From Hyphomonadaceae bacterium (GTDB taxonomy: Bacteria; Pseudomonadota; Alphaproteobacteria; Caulobacterales; Hyphomonadaceae), in the NCBI GenBank assembly GCA_016714495.1, contig JADKDU010000027.1, forward strand, positions 248,001-312,000: a stretch of DNA of 64,000 nt, written 5' to 3'. Under the pieces are notes generated by a model, which had not been told where the DNA came from, did no database searches, and worked only from the letters and a program-made list of their open reading frames with translations. The first letter of the stretch is position 1; each line of letters begins with the position of its first letter. The translations under genes and the position numbers were made by a program. Positions 26,483 to 36,366 of this stretch are shown piece by piece.

Positions 26483-27108
26483 CACGCGCGACCGCCGATC
26501 TGAACCAGCCAGACGATCCAAATGGCGCCGGCGAGATAGGGGCCAAACGGAATCGGTCCGGACGGAATGGTCTGGCGACGCCACAGCGCAATCGCTCCCA
26601 GAGAGACAAGGCAGACCAGCGAAGCGATCAGCACGACGAACGGCCGAGCCATCCATCCGAGCCACGCGCCTGCAACAGTAAGCAGTTTGGCGTCACCCAG
26701 CCCAAGGCCGTTTCGTCCGCATACCCGCCTGTAGATCTGCGCAACGCCGGCCAGGGCGAGGTAACCCGCTGCCGTCCCCACAATGTAAGGCCATGCCCCC
26801 GAGGGGCCTTCGCGTAAGGCGAGCGCCAATCCGATAACGATGAGGCTAAGCGTCAGTATGTCGGGCAGCACAAATCGATCGATGTCGATCATTGCAGCCC
26901 AAGCCAGTCCGAGCGCGAGAATAAAGCTGGCGAGAGCCAGTTCAGGCGTTGTCAGGAACGCCGTGGGGATCGAAGCGATCAGCGTGATCCAAAGCGCCAG
27001 GGCTCGCCTCTTTGCGGGAAGTTCAAGCAACTCAAAAGGACCTTGAAGCGGTAGCAAAGCGAAGCGCATCATCGCTACGGTCGGTTGGTTCGATTGCGCC
27101 ACGCGCAT
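26482..27108 (-). CDS. gspO: Prepilin peptidase (A24, GspO/PilD-like, short form)
   Basis: This 208-aa polytopic aspartic protease cleaves pseudopilin leaders before the N-terminal residue. The two catalytic Asp motifs are visible: MIDIDRFVLPDILTL in the first half and GLGLGDAKLLTVAG in the second. The N-terminal cytosolic zinc/methylase domain of full-length PilD is missing, so methylation ability is doubtful. It is the likely processing enzyme for GspG-K encoded at 39-42 kb. The start is uncertain: ATG 27108 has GAGG close by, and 27072 is an alternative. Confidence 0.85.
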   Translation of the reverse strand: MRVAQSNQPTVAMMRFALLPLQGPFELLELPAKRRALALWITLIASIPTAFLTTPELALASFILALGLAWAAMIDIDRFVLPDILTLSLIVIGLALALREGPSGAWPYIVGTAAGYLALAGVAQIYRRVCGRNGLGLGDAKLLTVAGAWLGWMARPFVVLIASLVCLVSLGAIALWRRQTIPSGPIPFGPYLAGAIWIVWLVQIGGRA

Positions 27109-27621
27109 TGCCTCGATAGTGATGCCGTGTTGGTGCCTGCAGTATAAGCGCTTCTGGCTTTGCCCGCGCCAAAGGGCGCAATGCAAAACATGCGCGCAAG
27201 AAATGCGTCAGTCTTCCCGAGCATGAACGGTCCCCGAAGCGCATAGTTTCCGACACTATGGCTGCCGCGCGCTGGCGTCAGTTTTATGACAGTCACGCAA
27301 AGGTCAGAAACGTGACGACAAATCCGGCGCGCTGCTCGCGATGCGAGCACAGAGTTCGGCGCCGCGCACCTCTGGCGCCGCGAAATTGCGAAGGGCAGGA
27401 CGCTTGCCTGCATCACCTCGCTACCTCCGCATTCAAGAAGTGCTTGTGGCGGCGCAGCCTCACTCGGCGAAAGTTTCGAGGGCGTCTCGCTGTGTTGTTG
27501 AGAATGCGCGCGCGATCGTCACGAGTGTCATCAAAACTGTAAGCAGGCACTTTAGGAGTCCGCCCATCAAGAAGCAGGGGCTGGCGATCTCCGCCGCCTG
27601 TTTTGGCTTGGAGGGGATTGC
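27109..27621. other. Intergenic region with regulatory site
   Basis: About 510 bp between the divergent prepilin-peptidase and lipoprotein genes. Open frames here (27258-27542, 27341-27625) lack ribosome sites and domain character. The only clear signal is the PhoB box at 27276-27293. The remaining ~330 bp to the lipoprotein start would be a long leader or hold further promoter elements I cannot assign. Confidence 0.6.
27276..27293 (-). promoter_or_regulatory. PhoB box upstream of the lipoprotein/receptor genes
   Basis: Read on the minus strand, the site is CTGTCATAAAACTGACGC. The Pho-box consensus is CTGTCAT-A(A/T)A(A/T)-CTGTCA(C/T): the first half is perfect, the AAAA spacer fits, and the second half matches at CTG and C. 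It lies between two divergent genes, gspO (start 168 bp away) and the large lipoprotein (start 329 bp away). As written it faces gspO, but PhoB sites can serve either direction. Confidence 0.65.
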
Positions 27622-30561
27622 ATGAGAATGCGTACGTTGCTGTTGTCCGGCATAGCTGCCTTAGCGATGGGCGTTGCGGGATGTTCGCAGGGATCCACGA
27701 TTGCATCGCCCGGCGCGACGAACCCGGGAACCGGTGGTGGCGGCGGCGGTGGCGGCGGTGGAGCCGGAGGCGGAGGCGGAACGGCGACTTGCCCGACCGG
27801 CACGGCCAACATGGGCGCGATCGGCTTGGGCGGTACGATCTGCCAGATCGCTGGCGAAATTCTCACGAACCTTTCGCTGCCGGCCACGCCCAACGTATAT
27901 TATCGCATCGCGGGCCGTGTTGATATCGGCAAGGATGTTGGCGCGACTGGAACCGCCACGGGCGGGCAAGCCGCTACGCTCACGATCGCTCCCGGCGCGA
28001 CGCTGTATGGTGCGGCTGCCGCCGACATGCTGATCGTCAACCGCGGCAGCCGCATGGTTGCGAACGGCACGGTGTCGCAGCCGATCATCTTCACCAGCGA
28101 CAAAGACGTCAGAGGCGAGAACGACCCCTCGGTCTCCAGCCGTCAATGGGGCGGTGTTTTCCTGCTGGGTCGCGCTGCGATCCGCGGCTGCAACACCGCT
28201 GTCGCTCCCGGTTCGGCGGCATGCCAGGCGGAAGCTGAAGGCGTGACAGCATCTACGGGACGACCCGCCCTCTACGGCGGCGCAACCGATACTGACGACA
28301 GCGGCAGCCTGCAGTTCGTGCAGATCCGCTATCCGGGAGCCTTCTTCAATGGCGTCAGCGGTGACGATCTCAACGGTCTCACCCTGGCCGGCGTCGGCTC
28401 GGGAACAGTGATCGATCGCGTTCAGATTCACAATTCGGGCGATGACGGCATCGAGATCTTCGGCGGCAAGGTGAGCATGAAGCGCGTGGTGCTGACCGGC
28501 GAACTCGATGACTCGCTCGATTGCGACTCGGGCTGGACCGGCAACGTGCAGTTCCTGGTCGTAAAGCAGACCGCCCTTTCCGGCGGTCCGGATGGCTTGA
28601 TCGAGTGCAGCAACATCAATGCAAACAGCGTCGGCGGCACGCTTCAGACGCGACCGACGATTTCGAATTTTACGCTTGTTGGCCTTCCGACCACCCAGCC
28701 GTCGGGCGGCCTGCTGAAAGGCATCGGTCTTGATGCTTCCGTCAGCGGTCCGACGGGCGCCTCGGGTCGCTTCTACAACGGCGTTGTGGTGGGCTCGACC
28801 CGCTGCCTGTCCGTTGTTGATCCTGAAACAGGATCGGGCCGCGGCAGCGCGGATACCGTCGTTCCGCCGACGTTCAATTCCGTGCTGTTCGATTGCGTGA
28901 ACCAGCCAACCACAGTCGCCGCTGGTCTCATCGCTGCAGGGTCGAACAACTCAACGACGACCACGAACACGCTGGTTAGCAGCGTGTTCCCGGGCTCGGC
29001 GGAGATCGCGCGGACTGCGGTCAACCCGACGACGCTTGGGGCTTTCTTCGAAGCAGCCAACTATATTGGCGCTTTCTCCGGCACCGAAACGCCCGTGACA
29101 AACTGGGCGGCAGGCTGGACGATCCAGCTTCTCCCGGTTGCAGGTTGCCCGGTGGGTACGACTGACCTCGGCTCTCTCCTGAATGGCCGCAAACGTTGCG
29201 TCCTTTCTGGCACCATTGGCGCGAATGGCGTTCCGGCTTCGGTTCGCCTGACGGCCGGCAACTACTACGAAATCAGCGGTCGTGTGGACATCGGCGTCGA
29301 TCGTGGCGCCGCTGGAACGGCCGGCACGGCCGCGACACTGACGATCGACCCGGGCGTTACGATGTACGGCAACGACTCTGCTGACATCCTCATTGTAAAC
29401 CGTGGCAGCCAGATCCTGGTGAACGGCACCGCCGTTGCTCCAGTCATCATGACATCTGACCTTGACCTGCTCGGCCGCACCAAGGCCTCTCCCTCCACCT
29501 TCAGCCGCGAGTGGGGTGGCCTCATCCTGGCTGGCCGCGCCAAAATCAAGGCATGCAACGTCGCCGCCACTCCGGGAGACGCCGCGTGCCAAGCGGAAGT
29601 CGAAGGCGTGACCGCTTCAACCGGCAGACCCGCACTTTATGGCGGGGCCACCGACACCGACTCCAGCGGGCGCCTCAACTACCTGCAAATCCGCTATCCG
29701 GGAGCGTTCTTTAACGGTGTGGCAGGCGACGATCTCAACGGCCTTACGCTTGCTGGCGTCGGCTCCGGCACGCTGATCGACAACGTCCAGATCCATAACT
29801 CGGGCGATGACGGCGTCGAGATCTTCGGCGGCACAGTGAGCATGAAGCACCTTATCATTACAGGCGCGCTCGATGACTCGCTCGACTGCGACTCTGGCTG
29901 GACCGGCAAGGTGCAATTTCTGGTCGTGCGTCAGACGGGGTCGACCGGAGCTCCGGACGGCTTGGTGGAGTGCAGCAATATCAACGGCAACTCGAACGTA
30001 GCCACGACGATCCAGACCCGTCCGACGATTTCGAACTTCACGATGATCGCTGTTGCATCAAAAGGCATTGGTCTCGACGCTTCCGTCAGCGATTTAGGCG
30101 CCTCCGGCCGCTTCTATAACGGCGTAGTCTCGTATATCGGCGCTGTTGCTACGAGCCGTTGCCTCTCGGTCGCAGTGCCGGAGACAGGTTCGGGCCGTGG
30201 TTCTGCTGAAGCGGGCGCAGATCGTCCGACGTTCAACTCGATCCTCTTTGACTGCCCCACCACCTCGACGACGGTGATCCCGACGACGACGGTGTCGGCC
30301 GCCACACTTATCGCGGAAGGCACGAACAACTCGACGGGTACAGCCGACACGTTGGGTGCTGCGCTTGCGCCATCAACCGTTGTCGCCAGCTTCGTGAACG
30401 GGGCGAACGAGACGGCCCGCACGTTCGTGGCTTCGACCACACTCAACACGCTGGTCGGCGGCACGTTCTTCACGGCCGCTCCCTATATCGGCGCGGTGAA
30501 GGACACGTCGGACAATTGGTGGCGCTCCTGGACCTGTGGACTGGAAACAGCGTCTTGCTGA
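27622..30561 (+). CDS. Large surface lipoprotein with two beta-helix repeats
   Basis: This 979-aa lipoprotein has the lipobox VAGC (signal MRMRTLLLSGIAALAMGVAG) and a Gly-rich linker at residues ~39-52. Two homologous halves are offset by 455 residues (~54-505 and ~506-979). Each half has a CPxGTxxxG start and YYxIxGRVDIG. Each then has the segments ASTGRPALYGGATDTD, IRYPGAFFNGV and NSGDDGIEIFGG (or DGVEIFGG), followed by LDDSLDCDSGWTG. Right-handed beta-helix character is inferred. ATG 27622 follows GGAGGGG. The neighbouring TonB receptor, T2SS and Pho boxes recall the Caulobacter crescentus phosphate-starvation extracellular lipoprotein ElpS and its T2SS (recalled, not checked). Even with that parallel, the function of the repeats is unknown. 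Confidence 0.85.
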   Translation: MRMRTLLLSGIAALAMGVAGCSQGSTIASPGATNPGTGGGGGGGGGGAGGGGGTATCPTGTANMGAIGLGGTICQIAGEILTNLSLPATPNVYYRIAGRVDIGKDVGATGTATGGQAATLTIAPGATLYGAAAADMLIVNRGSRMVANGTVSQPIIFTSDKDVRGENDPSVSSRQWGGVFLLGRAAIRGCNTAVAPGSAACQAEAEGVTASTGRPALYGGATDTDDSGSLQFVQIRYPGAFFNGVSGDDLNGLTLAGVGSGTVIDRVQIHNSGDDGIEIFGGKVSMKRVVLTGELDDSLDCDSGWTGNVQFLVVKQTALSGGPDGLIECSNINANSVGGTLQTRPTISNFTLVGLPTTQPSGGLLKGIGLDASVSGPTGASGRFYNGVVVGSTRCLSVVDPETGSGRGSADTVVPPTFNSVLFDCVNQPTTVAAGLIAAGSNNSTTTTNTLVSSVFPGSAEIARTAVNPTTLGAFFEAANYIGAFSGTETPVTNWAAGWTIQLLPVAGCPVGTTDLGSLLNGRKRCVLSGTIGANGVPASVRLTAGNYYEISGRVDIGVDRGAAGTAGTAATLTIDPGVTMYGNDSADILIVNRGSQILVNGTAVAPVIMTSDLDLLGRTKASPSTFSREWGGLILAGRAKIKACNVAATPGDAACQAEVEGVTASTGRPALYGGATDTDSSGRLNYLQIRYPGAFFNGVAGDDLNGLTLAGVGSGTLIDNVQIHNSGDDGVEIFGGTVSMKHLIITGALDDSLDCDSGWTGKVQFLVVRQTGSTGAPDGLVECSNINGNSNVATTIQTRPTISNFTMIAVASKGIGLDASVSDLGASGRFYNGVVSYIGAVATSRCLSVAVPETGSGRGSAEAGADRPTFNSILFDCPTTSTTVIPTTTVSAATLIAEGTNNSTGTADTLGAALAPSTVVASFVNGANETARTFVASTTLNTLVGGTFFTAAPYIGAVKDTSDNWWRSWTCGLETASC

Positions 30562-30566
30562 TGAGC

Positions 30567-30592
30567 TGGGCGGCGGAGACATCCGCCGCCCA
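30567..30592 (+). terminator. Strong hairpin after the lipoprotein gene
   Basis: TGGGCGGCGGA (30567-30577) pairs perfectly with TCCGCCGCCCA (30582-30592) around GACA, followed by TTTCCATT. It begins 6 nt after the stop codon and lies 45 nt before the TonB-receptor start. It probably attenuates readthrough or protects the lipoprotein mRNA 3' end. Confidence 0.7.
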
Positions 30593-30636
30593 TTTCCATT
30601 CACCCGGTTCTGAATTTCTTTGAAAGTTGAAGCTCC

Positions 30637-33267
30637 ATGAAACCGACCTCCTTGCCATGGCGTAGGCTGGCTCTACTAACGACCTTCCTCATTTCTCCAT
30701 CCATTGCGACTGCCCAGGAACAACCTCCAACCGAGTCGGCGGAAGACAGGGACGTAGTCGTTGTTCTCGGAAGATACATTCCAGAGCCGCAGCAGGAATC
30801 GACCGCGGTCGCGAACTTCCTTTCCATGGAAGATCTTGATCGCACCGGCGATTCCAACGCGGCGCAGGCGCTGATGCGCCTCACGGGTTTGTCCGTGGCG
30901 TCGGGCCGTTATGTCTATGTTCGTGGTCTCGGTGATCGCTATTCGGCCGCGCTGCTGAATGGAGCATCTTTGCCTAGCCCGGATCCGCTGCGGCGCCAGG
31001 TTCCGCTGGATCTGTTCCCGTCGAACATTCTTGCTGGCGCAACCGTGCAGAAAACGTTCTCGCCGAATTACCCTGGCGAATTCGGCGGCGGCATCATCGA
31101 TCTGCAGACACTGTCGAAGCCGGACATTCCCTTCCTGACAATGAAACTCGGGACGGGCGGCAACACGGCTTCTACAGACAAGCGTGCGCCGGTTTATCGT
31201 GGACATAAAACCGACTGGTATGGGTTCGATCACACTCTGCGCGACACTCCCGCCGCGATTCGGCAGGCAATTTCGACCGGTCAGCGCATTGACAGCGCCC
31301 ACTTCAGCTCTTCTGAGCTTGAGCGGCTTGGCGAAAGCTTCGTCAATTCACCGCTGACAGTGATCCAGTCCGAACATCTGCAACCGGATTTCGAAGGCGA
31401 GATCACTGGCGGCAACGCATTCGAACTCGGTGAGTTCGAAGTCGGTCTCGTCGGCGTGGTCGGCTATGACAGCCAGCAGCGGCTCCAGAAGGCGCATCGG
31501 CAGGAGGTCATTTCTGGCACGATCCGCGGCGACTCGGAGGTCGAGACCGGCAACTGGGACACGGTGTTCAATACGTTCGGCAGCCTTGGCGTCTCCTGGG
31601 GAGACAACGAGATTGCCGCGACCGGCCTTTTCGTCCGCAGCACGACGAAGAAGGCTCAACTGTCAGAGAGTGCGTTTGATCCCAACCGCCCCGGTACGCC
31701 GCCGGTGCATTCGGAAGCCACGGGGTGGTATCAGCGCGAGATTGCTTCGCTTCAATTGAAGGGCGAGCACAAGATCGACGAATTCCAGCTTAACTGGCGA
31801 ACCGGCTATGCGGAATCGACGCGTGATGCGCCATACGAGCGGTCCGTGAACTACATAAGGACCCCGGCGTTCCCGTTGCTCTATGATGCGAGCTTGATTG
31901 ACAATGGCTCCACCTTCTCCGATCTGACCGACCAGGTGGCCAATGCCGGCGTCGATGGAAATTATACTTTCTGGCTGGACGACTCGCGCAAGGTCGTCAT
32001 CTCGGGCGGCGCGGATTTTTCGAATGCAGTGCGTCTCTACAATCAGCGTAAATTCGCGTTCGAAGCACCGTTCCCGGCGCAACTGGAAACAGGGTGCACC
32101 GATACTGATCCGAATACGGACTGCAGTCTTGCCGCACGCATCGATTATCTGTTCTCCCCTGATAACATCCGTCCAGACGGATTTCGGTTGAGAGAAACCA
32201 CGGCGACTGACGGCAGCTACAAGGCCCGGATGACGCAAAAAGCTGCATATTTGATGGCGGACGTTGATGTGCTGCCTCTGGTCCACGTCAATGTCGGCGC
32301 GCGCTATGAAGACGCCACGGAAAGCGTGCGCACCTTCAACACGCTCGGTGAACCGCCTCAAGCGCCCGCCACGGAGCTGAGCAATTCCTACGTATTGCCG
32401 TCGGCGACGCTAACCTGGAACTTCGCGGAAGATCTGCAAGTCAGGTTCGCCTATTCGCAGACGCTCGCGCGGCCTCAGTTCCGAGAGCTGGCTTTCTCAT
32501 CTTACATTGATCCTGAGACAGACCGTGTCTATCGCGGCAACCCCTATCTGTCCGACAGCGAGTTCGCGAACTTTGACTCTCGCCTGGAATACTATTTCGG
32601 GACGAACCAGTTCGCGACCTTCAGCGCCTTCTACAAGACGATCGAAAATCCGATCGAGGAAGTGATCAGCGCCAACTCCGGAGGCGACACCACGACACAG
32701 TTCTTGAACGCGCCGCAAGCGCAGCTTTACGGGATCGAGGCGGAATACCGCGCCAAGTTCGATTCCCCGATCGATCTTCCCTTCGTGGATGGCGAGCAGC
32801 TGATATTCGGTGCGAACTACACATATACGTTCTCGGAAGTCAGTGGCACGACCGAGCAGGTTGTTGATGTGACCCAGTTGCCCAATCTCGTACTCGTTCC
32901 GGCCTCCAGCTTCCGAGTGGATGGCTCCAAGTTGCAGGGCACTCCGGAAAACATCGCGAACCTGGAATTCGGCGTGGAGTCGGACGACACACAGCTTACC
33001 CTGCTGGTCGGATGGGTTGATGAGCGGATTGCCCGGCGAGGCCTTGGGGGTATTCCCGACATCATCGAAGATCCGGGCGTGAATCTCGATCTGGTATTCA
33101 ACAAAGACATCAATCTTTGGGGAACCCAGTTCAGCCTCGGGCTGAGCGGCCGCAATCTGCTCAACGAAGATCACGTTGAGTATCAAACGTCGACAGCTGG
33201 CAAAACCGACTCCAACACTTACGAGCGCGGACGAAGTTTCTCCGCCAGCATCACGGCGAAGTACTGA
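30637..33267 (+). CDS. TonB-dependent outer-membrane receptor
   Basis: This 876-aa receptor imports a ligand across the outer membrane with TonB energy. A signal peptide (ends SIATAQ) is followed by a TonB-box-like stretch (DVVVVLGRY) and a plug domain with VYVRGLGDRYSAALLNGASL and PNYPGEFGGGIIDLQT. A beta-barrel follows with AYSQTLARPQFRELAF and a C-terminal strand ending in an aromatic pair region (FSASITAKY). It lies between the lipoprotein and gspC in the same direction. Given the Pho boxes, a phosphorus-containing ligand is plausible but unproven. Confidence 0.92.
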   Translation: MKPTSLPWRRLALLTTFLISPSIATAQEQPPTESAEDRDVVVVLGRYIPEPQQESTAVANFLSMEDLDRTGDSNAAQALMRLTGLSVASGRYVYVRGLGDRYSAALLNGASLPSPDPLRRQVPLDLFPSNILAGATVQKTFSPNYPGEFGGGIIDLQTLSKPDIPFLTMKLGTGGNTASTDKRAPVYRGHKTDWYGFDHTLRDTPAAIRQAISTGQRIDSAHFSSSELERLGESFVNSPLTVIQSEHLQPDFEGEITGGNAFELGEFEVGLVGVVGYDSQQRLQKAHRQEVISGTIRGDSEVETGNWDTVFNTFGSLGVSWGDNEIAATGLFVRSTTKKAQLSESAFDPNRPGTPPVHSEATGWYQREIASLQLKGEHKIDEFQLNWRTGYAESTRDAPYERSVNYIRTPAFPLLYDASLIDNGSTFSDLTDQVANAGVDGNYTFWLDDSRKVVISGGADFSNAVRLYNQRKFAFEAPFPAQLETGCTDTDPNTDCSLAARIDYLFSPDNIRPDGFRLRETTATDGSYKARMTQKAAYLMADVDVLPLVHVNVGARYEDATESVRTFNTLGEPPQAPATELSNSYVLPSATLTWNFAEDLQVRFAYSQTLARPQFRELAFSSYIDPETDRVYRGNPYLSDSEFANFDSRLEYYFGTNQFATFSAFYKTIENPIEEVISANSGGDTTTQFLNAPQAQLYGIEAEYRAKFDSPIDLPFVDGEQLIFGANYTYTFSEVSGTTEQVVDVTQLPNLVLVPASSFRVDGSKLQGTPENIANLEFGVESDDTQLTLLVGWVDERIARRGLGGIPDIIEDPGVNLDLVFNKDINLWGTQFSLGLSGRNLLNEDHVEYQTSTAGKTDSNTYERGRSFSASITAKY

Positions 33268-33291
33268 CGACAATACGTCGCTTGTTGCCAA

Positions 33292-33334
33292 AATAGTCGC
33301 AGGGCGAGCGCGCACCGCTAGCTCTGCGACTATT
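33292..33334 (+). terminator. Perfect 11-bp inverted repeat after the receptor gene
   Basis: AATAGTCGCAG (33292-33302) and CTGCGACTATT (33324-33334) are perfect complements separated by 21 nt, starting 25 nt after the receptor stop. This is likely a transcript-end stem separating the receptor from the T2SS operon, which has its own Pho box downstream. No long T-run. Confidence 0.55.
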
Positions 33335-33402
33335 CGCGCATGGATGTTGATTGGCAGCCACACAAACGGGATTCCTCTGCAAATGTGACAGCAGGTTTTC
33401 GT

Positions 33403-33420
33403 CTGTCATAATAACTTCAC
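33403..33420 (+). promoter_or_regulatory. PhoB box upstream of gspC
   Basis: CTGTCATAATAACTTCAC matches the Pho box with a perfect first half, an AATA spacer and a degenerate second half ending TCAC. A reverse half-site (GTGACAG) lies 10 bases upstream (33385-33391). It is 17 bp before ATG 33438, so either the gspC start is further downstream (for example ATG 33489, beginning MGRMMRKS) or the box overlaps the transcript start region. Confidence 0.6.
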
Positions 33421-33437
33421 GGGCAGGGTGCATCGCG

Positions 33438-34370
33438 ATGGAGGATGGTGGGACGGGCGATACTCGAGCAAGCGATGGGCGGTCAGCGATGGGGCGGATG
33501 ATGAGAAAATCGAGCCGGTCGCAAACACAGGGCGCGACCACGTGGCAGGCGATTGCCACCGGCCTCGTGCGTCCAGGCGCTGAAGCTGTTCTGTTGGCAG
33601 GCGTTGCGTTCGGGTGCGCACAGGTTGGTTGGCGGCTAGTTGAGCCCGCATCAGCTGGCGCTGCTCCAGTACCGCTTGATATCGCGGCCACCGATACAAT
33701 GGCGCATTTTCAGTCGCCGTTTGCGCCGACCGCGTCCGCCGCTTCGACAACCAAGCCGGATGCCGTCGCATCTATTCGCCTAGTCGGCGTTCGCATGTCG
33801 GAGCAGCAGAATCTCAGCGGGGCTGTGCTGACGTTCGGCGACGACCTTCAAAGACCTTTTCTCGTTGGCCAGACGATCAGTGACGGCGTTCTGCTCTCTC
33901 AGGTGCATGCGGATCACATCGTTGTTTCCTTCGGCGACGATGAGCAGATGATCGCGATGGAGCAGGGCAATGCCGCCCCGCGTTCGTTTGCGCTGGCTCT
34001 GATGGGCAAGTCCCTGCAACCCGACATCGGTCTGATCCATACCGCCGATGCGGCGCCGGCAGCGCAGGCAGTGTCCTTGCCGGAATCGTCAAATACGCCA
34101 GCTGGCGCCAATTGGCTGCTTGCCACCATGGGATCGGTTGAGACCCGCACTGGCGCGCCTTACGCGTGGCGCGTTTCATCGGCGCCGCCGGCTGCGCTCG
34201 GCGAACGCAATCTTGCTCCCGGCGACCTCATTCTTTCGGTCAATGGCGCGCGACCCGGCGATACGGCGGCCGTACTCGCTGCCGCGCGCGCTAGCCGTCT
34301 TGAACTTGTGATTGAGCGCCCGTCCGGTGAGCGGACGACCATTGTACTTGTGAACGGCTTTGCGTCATGA
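33438..34370 (+). CDS. gspC: T2SS inner-membrane protein GspC
   Basis: GspC links the secretin to the inner-membrane platform. The 310-aa product has one membrane segment (PGAEAVLLAGVAFGCAQVGW near residues 51-70), a homology region (VASIRLVGVRMSEQQNLSGA, FLVGQTISDGVLLSQVHADH) and a C-terminal PDZ-like part (LAPGDLILSVNGARPGD). Start choice among ATG 33438 and later ATGs at 33489 and 33498 is open. The stop overlaps gspD (ATGA). Confidence 0.82.
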   Translation: MEDGGTGDTRASDGRSAMGRMMRKSSRSQTQGATTWQAIATGLVRPGAEAVLLAGVAFGCAQVGWRLVEPASAGAAPVPLDIAATDTMAHFQSPFAPTASAASTTKPDAVASIRLVGVRMSEQQNLSGAVLTFGDDLQRPFLVGQTISDGVLLSQVHADHIVVSFGDDEQMIAMEQGNAAPRSFALALMGKSLQPDIGLIHTADAAPAAQAVSLPESSNTPAGANWLLATMGSVETRTGAPYAWRVSSAPPAALGERNLAPGDLILSVNGARPGDTAAVLAAARASRLELVIERPSGERTTIVLVNGFAS

Positions 34371-36366
34371 AACGTGCAGTACGGCTAGCGCTTGCACTGA
34401 TGTGCAGTGCGACCAGCGTTCAGCTCTTCAAGCCTGACGAAGCAGTCGCTCAGCAGCCTAACGGCGCGGTGTCGCTGAGGGAAGTCGACATCCGGGCGTT
34501 CATCGAGGACGTCGCAAACGCCACTGGGCGCACCTTCGTCATCGACCCGCGCGTGTCGGGCAAAGTAACGGTCATTGCAACCGAAGCGCTCTCGCAGAAG
34601 GAACTCTTCGATGTCTTCCAGGCGACGCTCAGGGTAAACGGCTTTGTCGCAACGCCAATGTCTTCCGGCGCCTATCGGATCGTCCCTGACGAAGTCGCTT
34701 CGCGCGACGCAAGCGCAGCCGGCGGTCCCGACTCCGACCGCTACGTGTTGGACGTCATTCAACTTCACTACGCCGACGCTGAAAACGTCGCCAACGCCAT
34801 CAGGCCGATTCTTTCGGCGCGAGGTTCGGCCACGACGATAAGGCGCGGCAACTCGCTCGTCGTCGTGGATTTCGGATCGACCGTCATGCGCCTTCGCGCG
34901 ATGATCAAGAATCTGGATAACGACCCGACCGAGTTGCGCTCGATACGCCTGACCAACAGCTCGGCGGCGGAAATGGCGCGGGCGCTTCAAAGCGTGCTCA
35001 CAACAGAAGGCCAAACAACGCTTCAGGTCGTCCCGATCCCCAGCAGCAACACGATTGTTCTTCGCGGCGAGACCTCCGCACTCAATCGTTATGCTGGATT
35101 GCTTCAGGAACTTGACGTTCAGGCGAATACGCGTCGCGACGTGGTTGTCCTGCCCCTGAAATTCGCTGTGGCTGAAGAAGTTCTGCCCATCCTGCAGCAG
35201 ATTTCCGCATCGATGGAAGGACCGCAATCGTCGGGGCCCGATGGCGCGCCAGCGGCCGGCCGCCGGGCCAATATCGCCACCCACAAGGCCACCAATTCGC
35301 TGATCATCAGCGCCGAACCGGCGCTTCAGGAAGCTCTGTCGGACGTCGTCCGTTCCCTCGATACGCGCCGGCAGCAGGTTCTTGTCGAGGCCGTCATTGT
35401 TGAGGTTTCTGACAGCGCGGCCAGGAGTTGGGGCTTCAGTTCCTTGTTGCGGGCAATGGTGACAAGGCCGTTCCGTTCCTGTCGACCAGTTACGCCAATA
35501 CTGCGCCGAACCTGCTTGCCGTGACAGGCGCGCTGGTGGCGCCGGGAGATACCGGTGATGACAACAACTCCGCACTGGCCGACCTGCAGCGGGCTGCGGT
35601 CGACTCTCTGCTTGGTGTCAGCGGCGGATTGTTTGGCGTTGGCGGGAAAACGAATGACGGCACGATCCTCGGGCTTATCGTCAACGCGCTGAAACAGGAT
35701 CGCGACAGCAACGTCCTGTCGACGCCGTCGGTCATGACGCTGGATAACGAGAAAGCCTCTATCCTTGTCGGGCAGCAGATCCCGGTCACGACAGGCGAAG
35801 CGCTGGGCTCGAACAACCAGAATCCGTTCCGCACAATCAACCGCGAGGATGTCGGCGTTCAGCTTGAGGTGACGCCGCAGATCAGCGCCGGCGGCGCCAT
35901 CCGCCTCTCGATCCGGCAGGAAGTCTCCAGCATCTTCGGACCGGTGACGCCTTCATCGGCGGACTTAATCACGAACCGCCGCGAGATCAACACGGTCGTT
36001 CAGGTCGATGCGGGCCAGATCATCGTTCTCGGCGGCCTGATCCAGGAGGACGTGCAGAAAAGCGAAGAGGGCATTCCCGGGCTTCGCGACATTCCCGTTG
36101 TCGGCGGCTTGTTCGGCAGCGAGACGCAGTCACGCCGCAGGACGAACCTGATGGTGTTCCTGCGCCCCACGATCGTCAGCACGCCAGAGCAGGCGAAAGA
36201 CGCAACCATGCGCCAGTATCAGGCGGTGCAGGGCTTCGATGGCCTCGATATGGCCATCCGTGAGCGCGTAGAACGCGAGTTCATGCAGGGCCTGTCGTCT
36301 CCGCCCGCGCCGCAAGCTGCAGCTCCTACCCCCGCTCCGGAAGCGCCGTTACCGAGCCAGCCATGA
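34367..36366 (+). CDS. gspD: T2SS secretin GspD, one-base frameshift
   Basis: GspD forms the outer-membrane gate. A signal peptide is followed by the N0 domain (SLREVDIRAFIEDVANATG), repeated N1-N3 domains (IQLHYADAENVANAIRPIL, VLPLKFAVAEEVLPILQQ) and the secretin core (STPSVMTLDNEKASILVG, VGVQLEVTPQISAGG, IIVLGGLIQEDV, GIPGLRDIPVVGGLFG). The frame breaks near 35425: CCAGGAGTTGGGG should read CCAGGGAGTTGGGG (AARELGLQF). Adding one G restores a 666-aa protein of normal size. An indel in a G run is the simplest cause. Overlaps gspE by ATGA. Confidence 0.92.

Noticed and set aside
27258..27625. Open frames between the prepilin peptidase and lipoprotein genes
   Set aside because: No ribosome site, Arg/Ser/Ala-rich chance composition, and they cross the Pho box region.
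27720..27780. Gly-codon run in the lipoprotein as a sequencing artefact
   Set aside because: The codons are mixed (GGT, GGC, GGA) and the frame stays open into well-conserved sequence, so the linker looks real.
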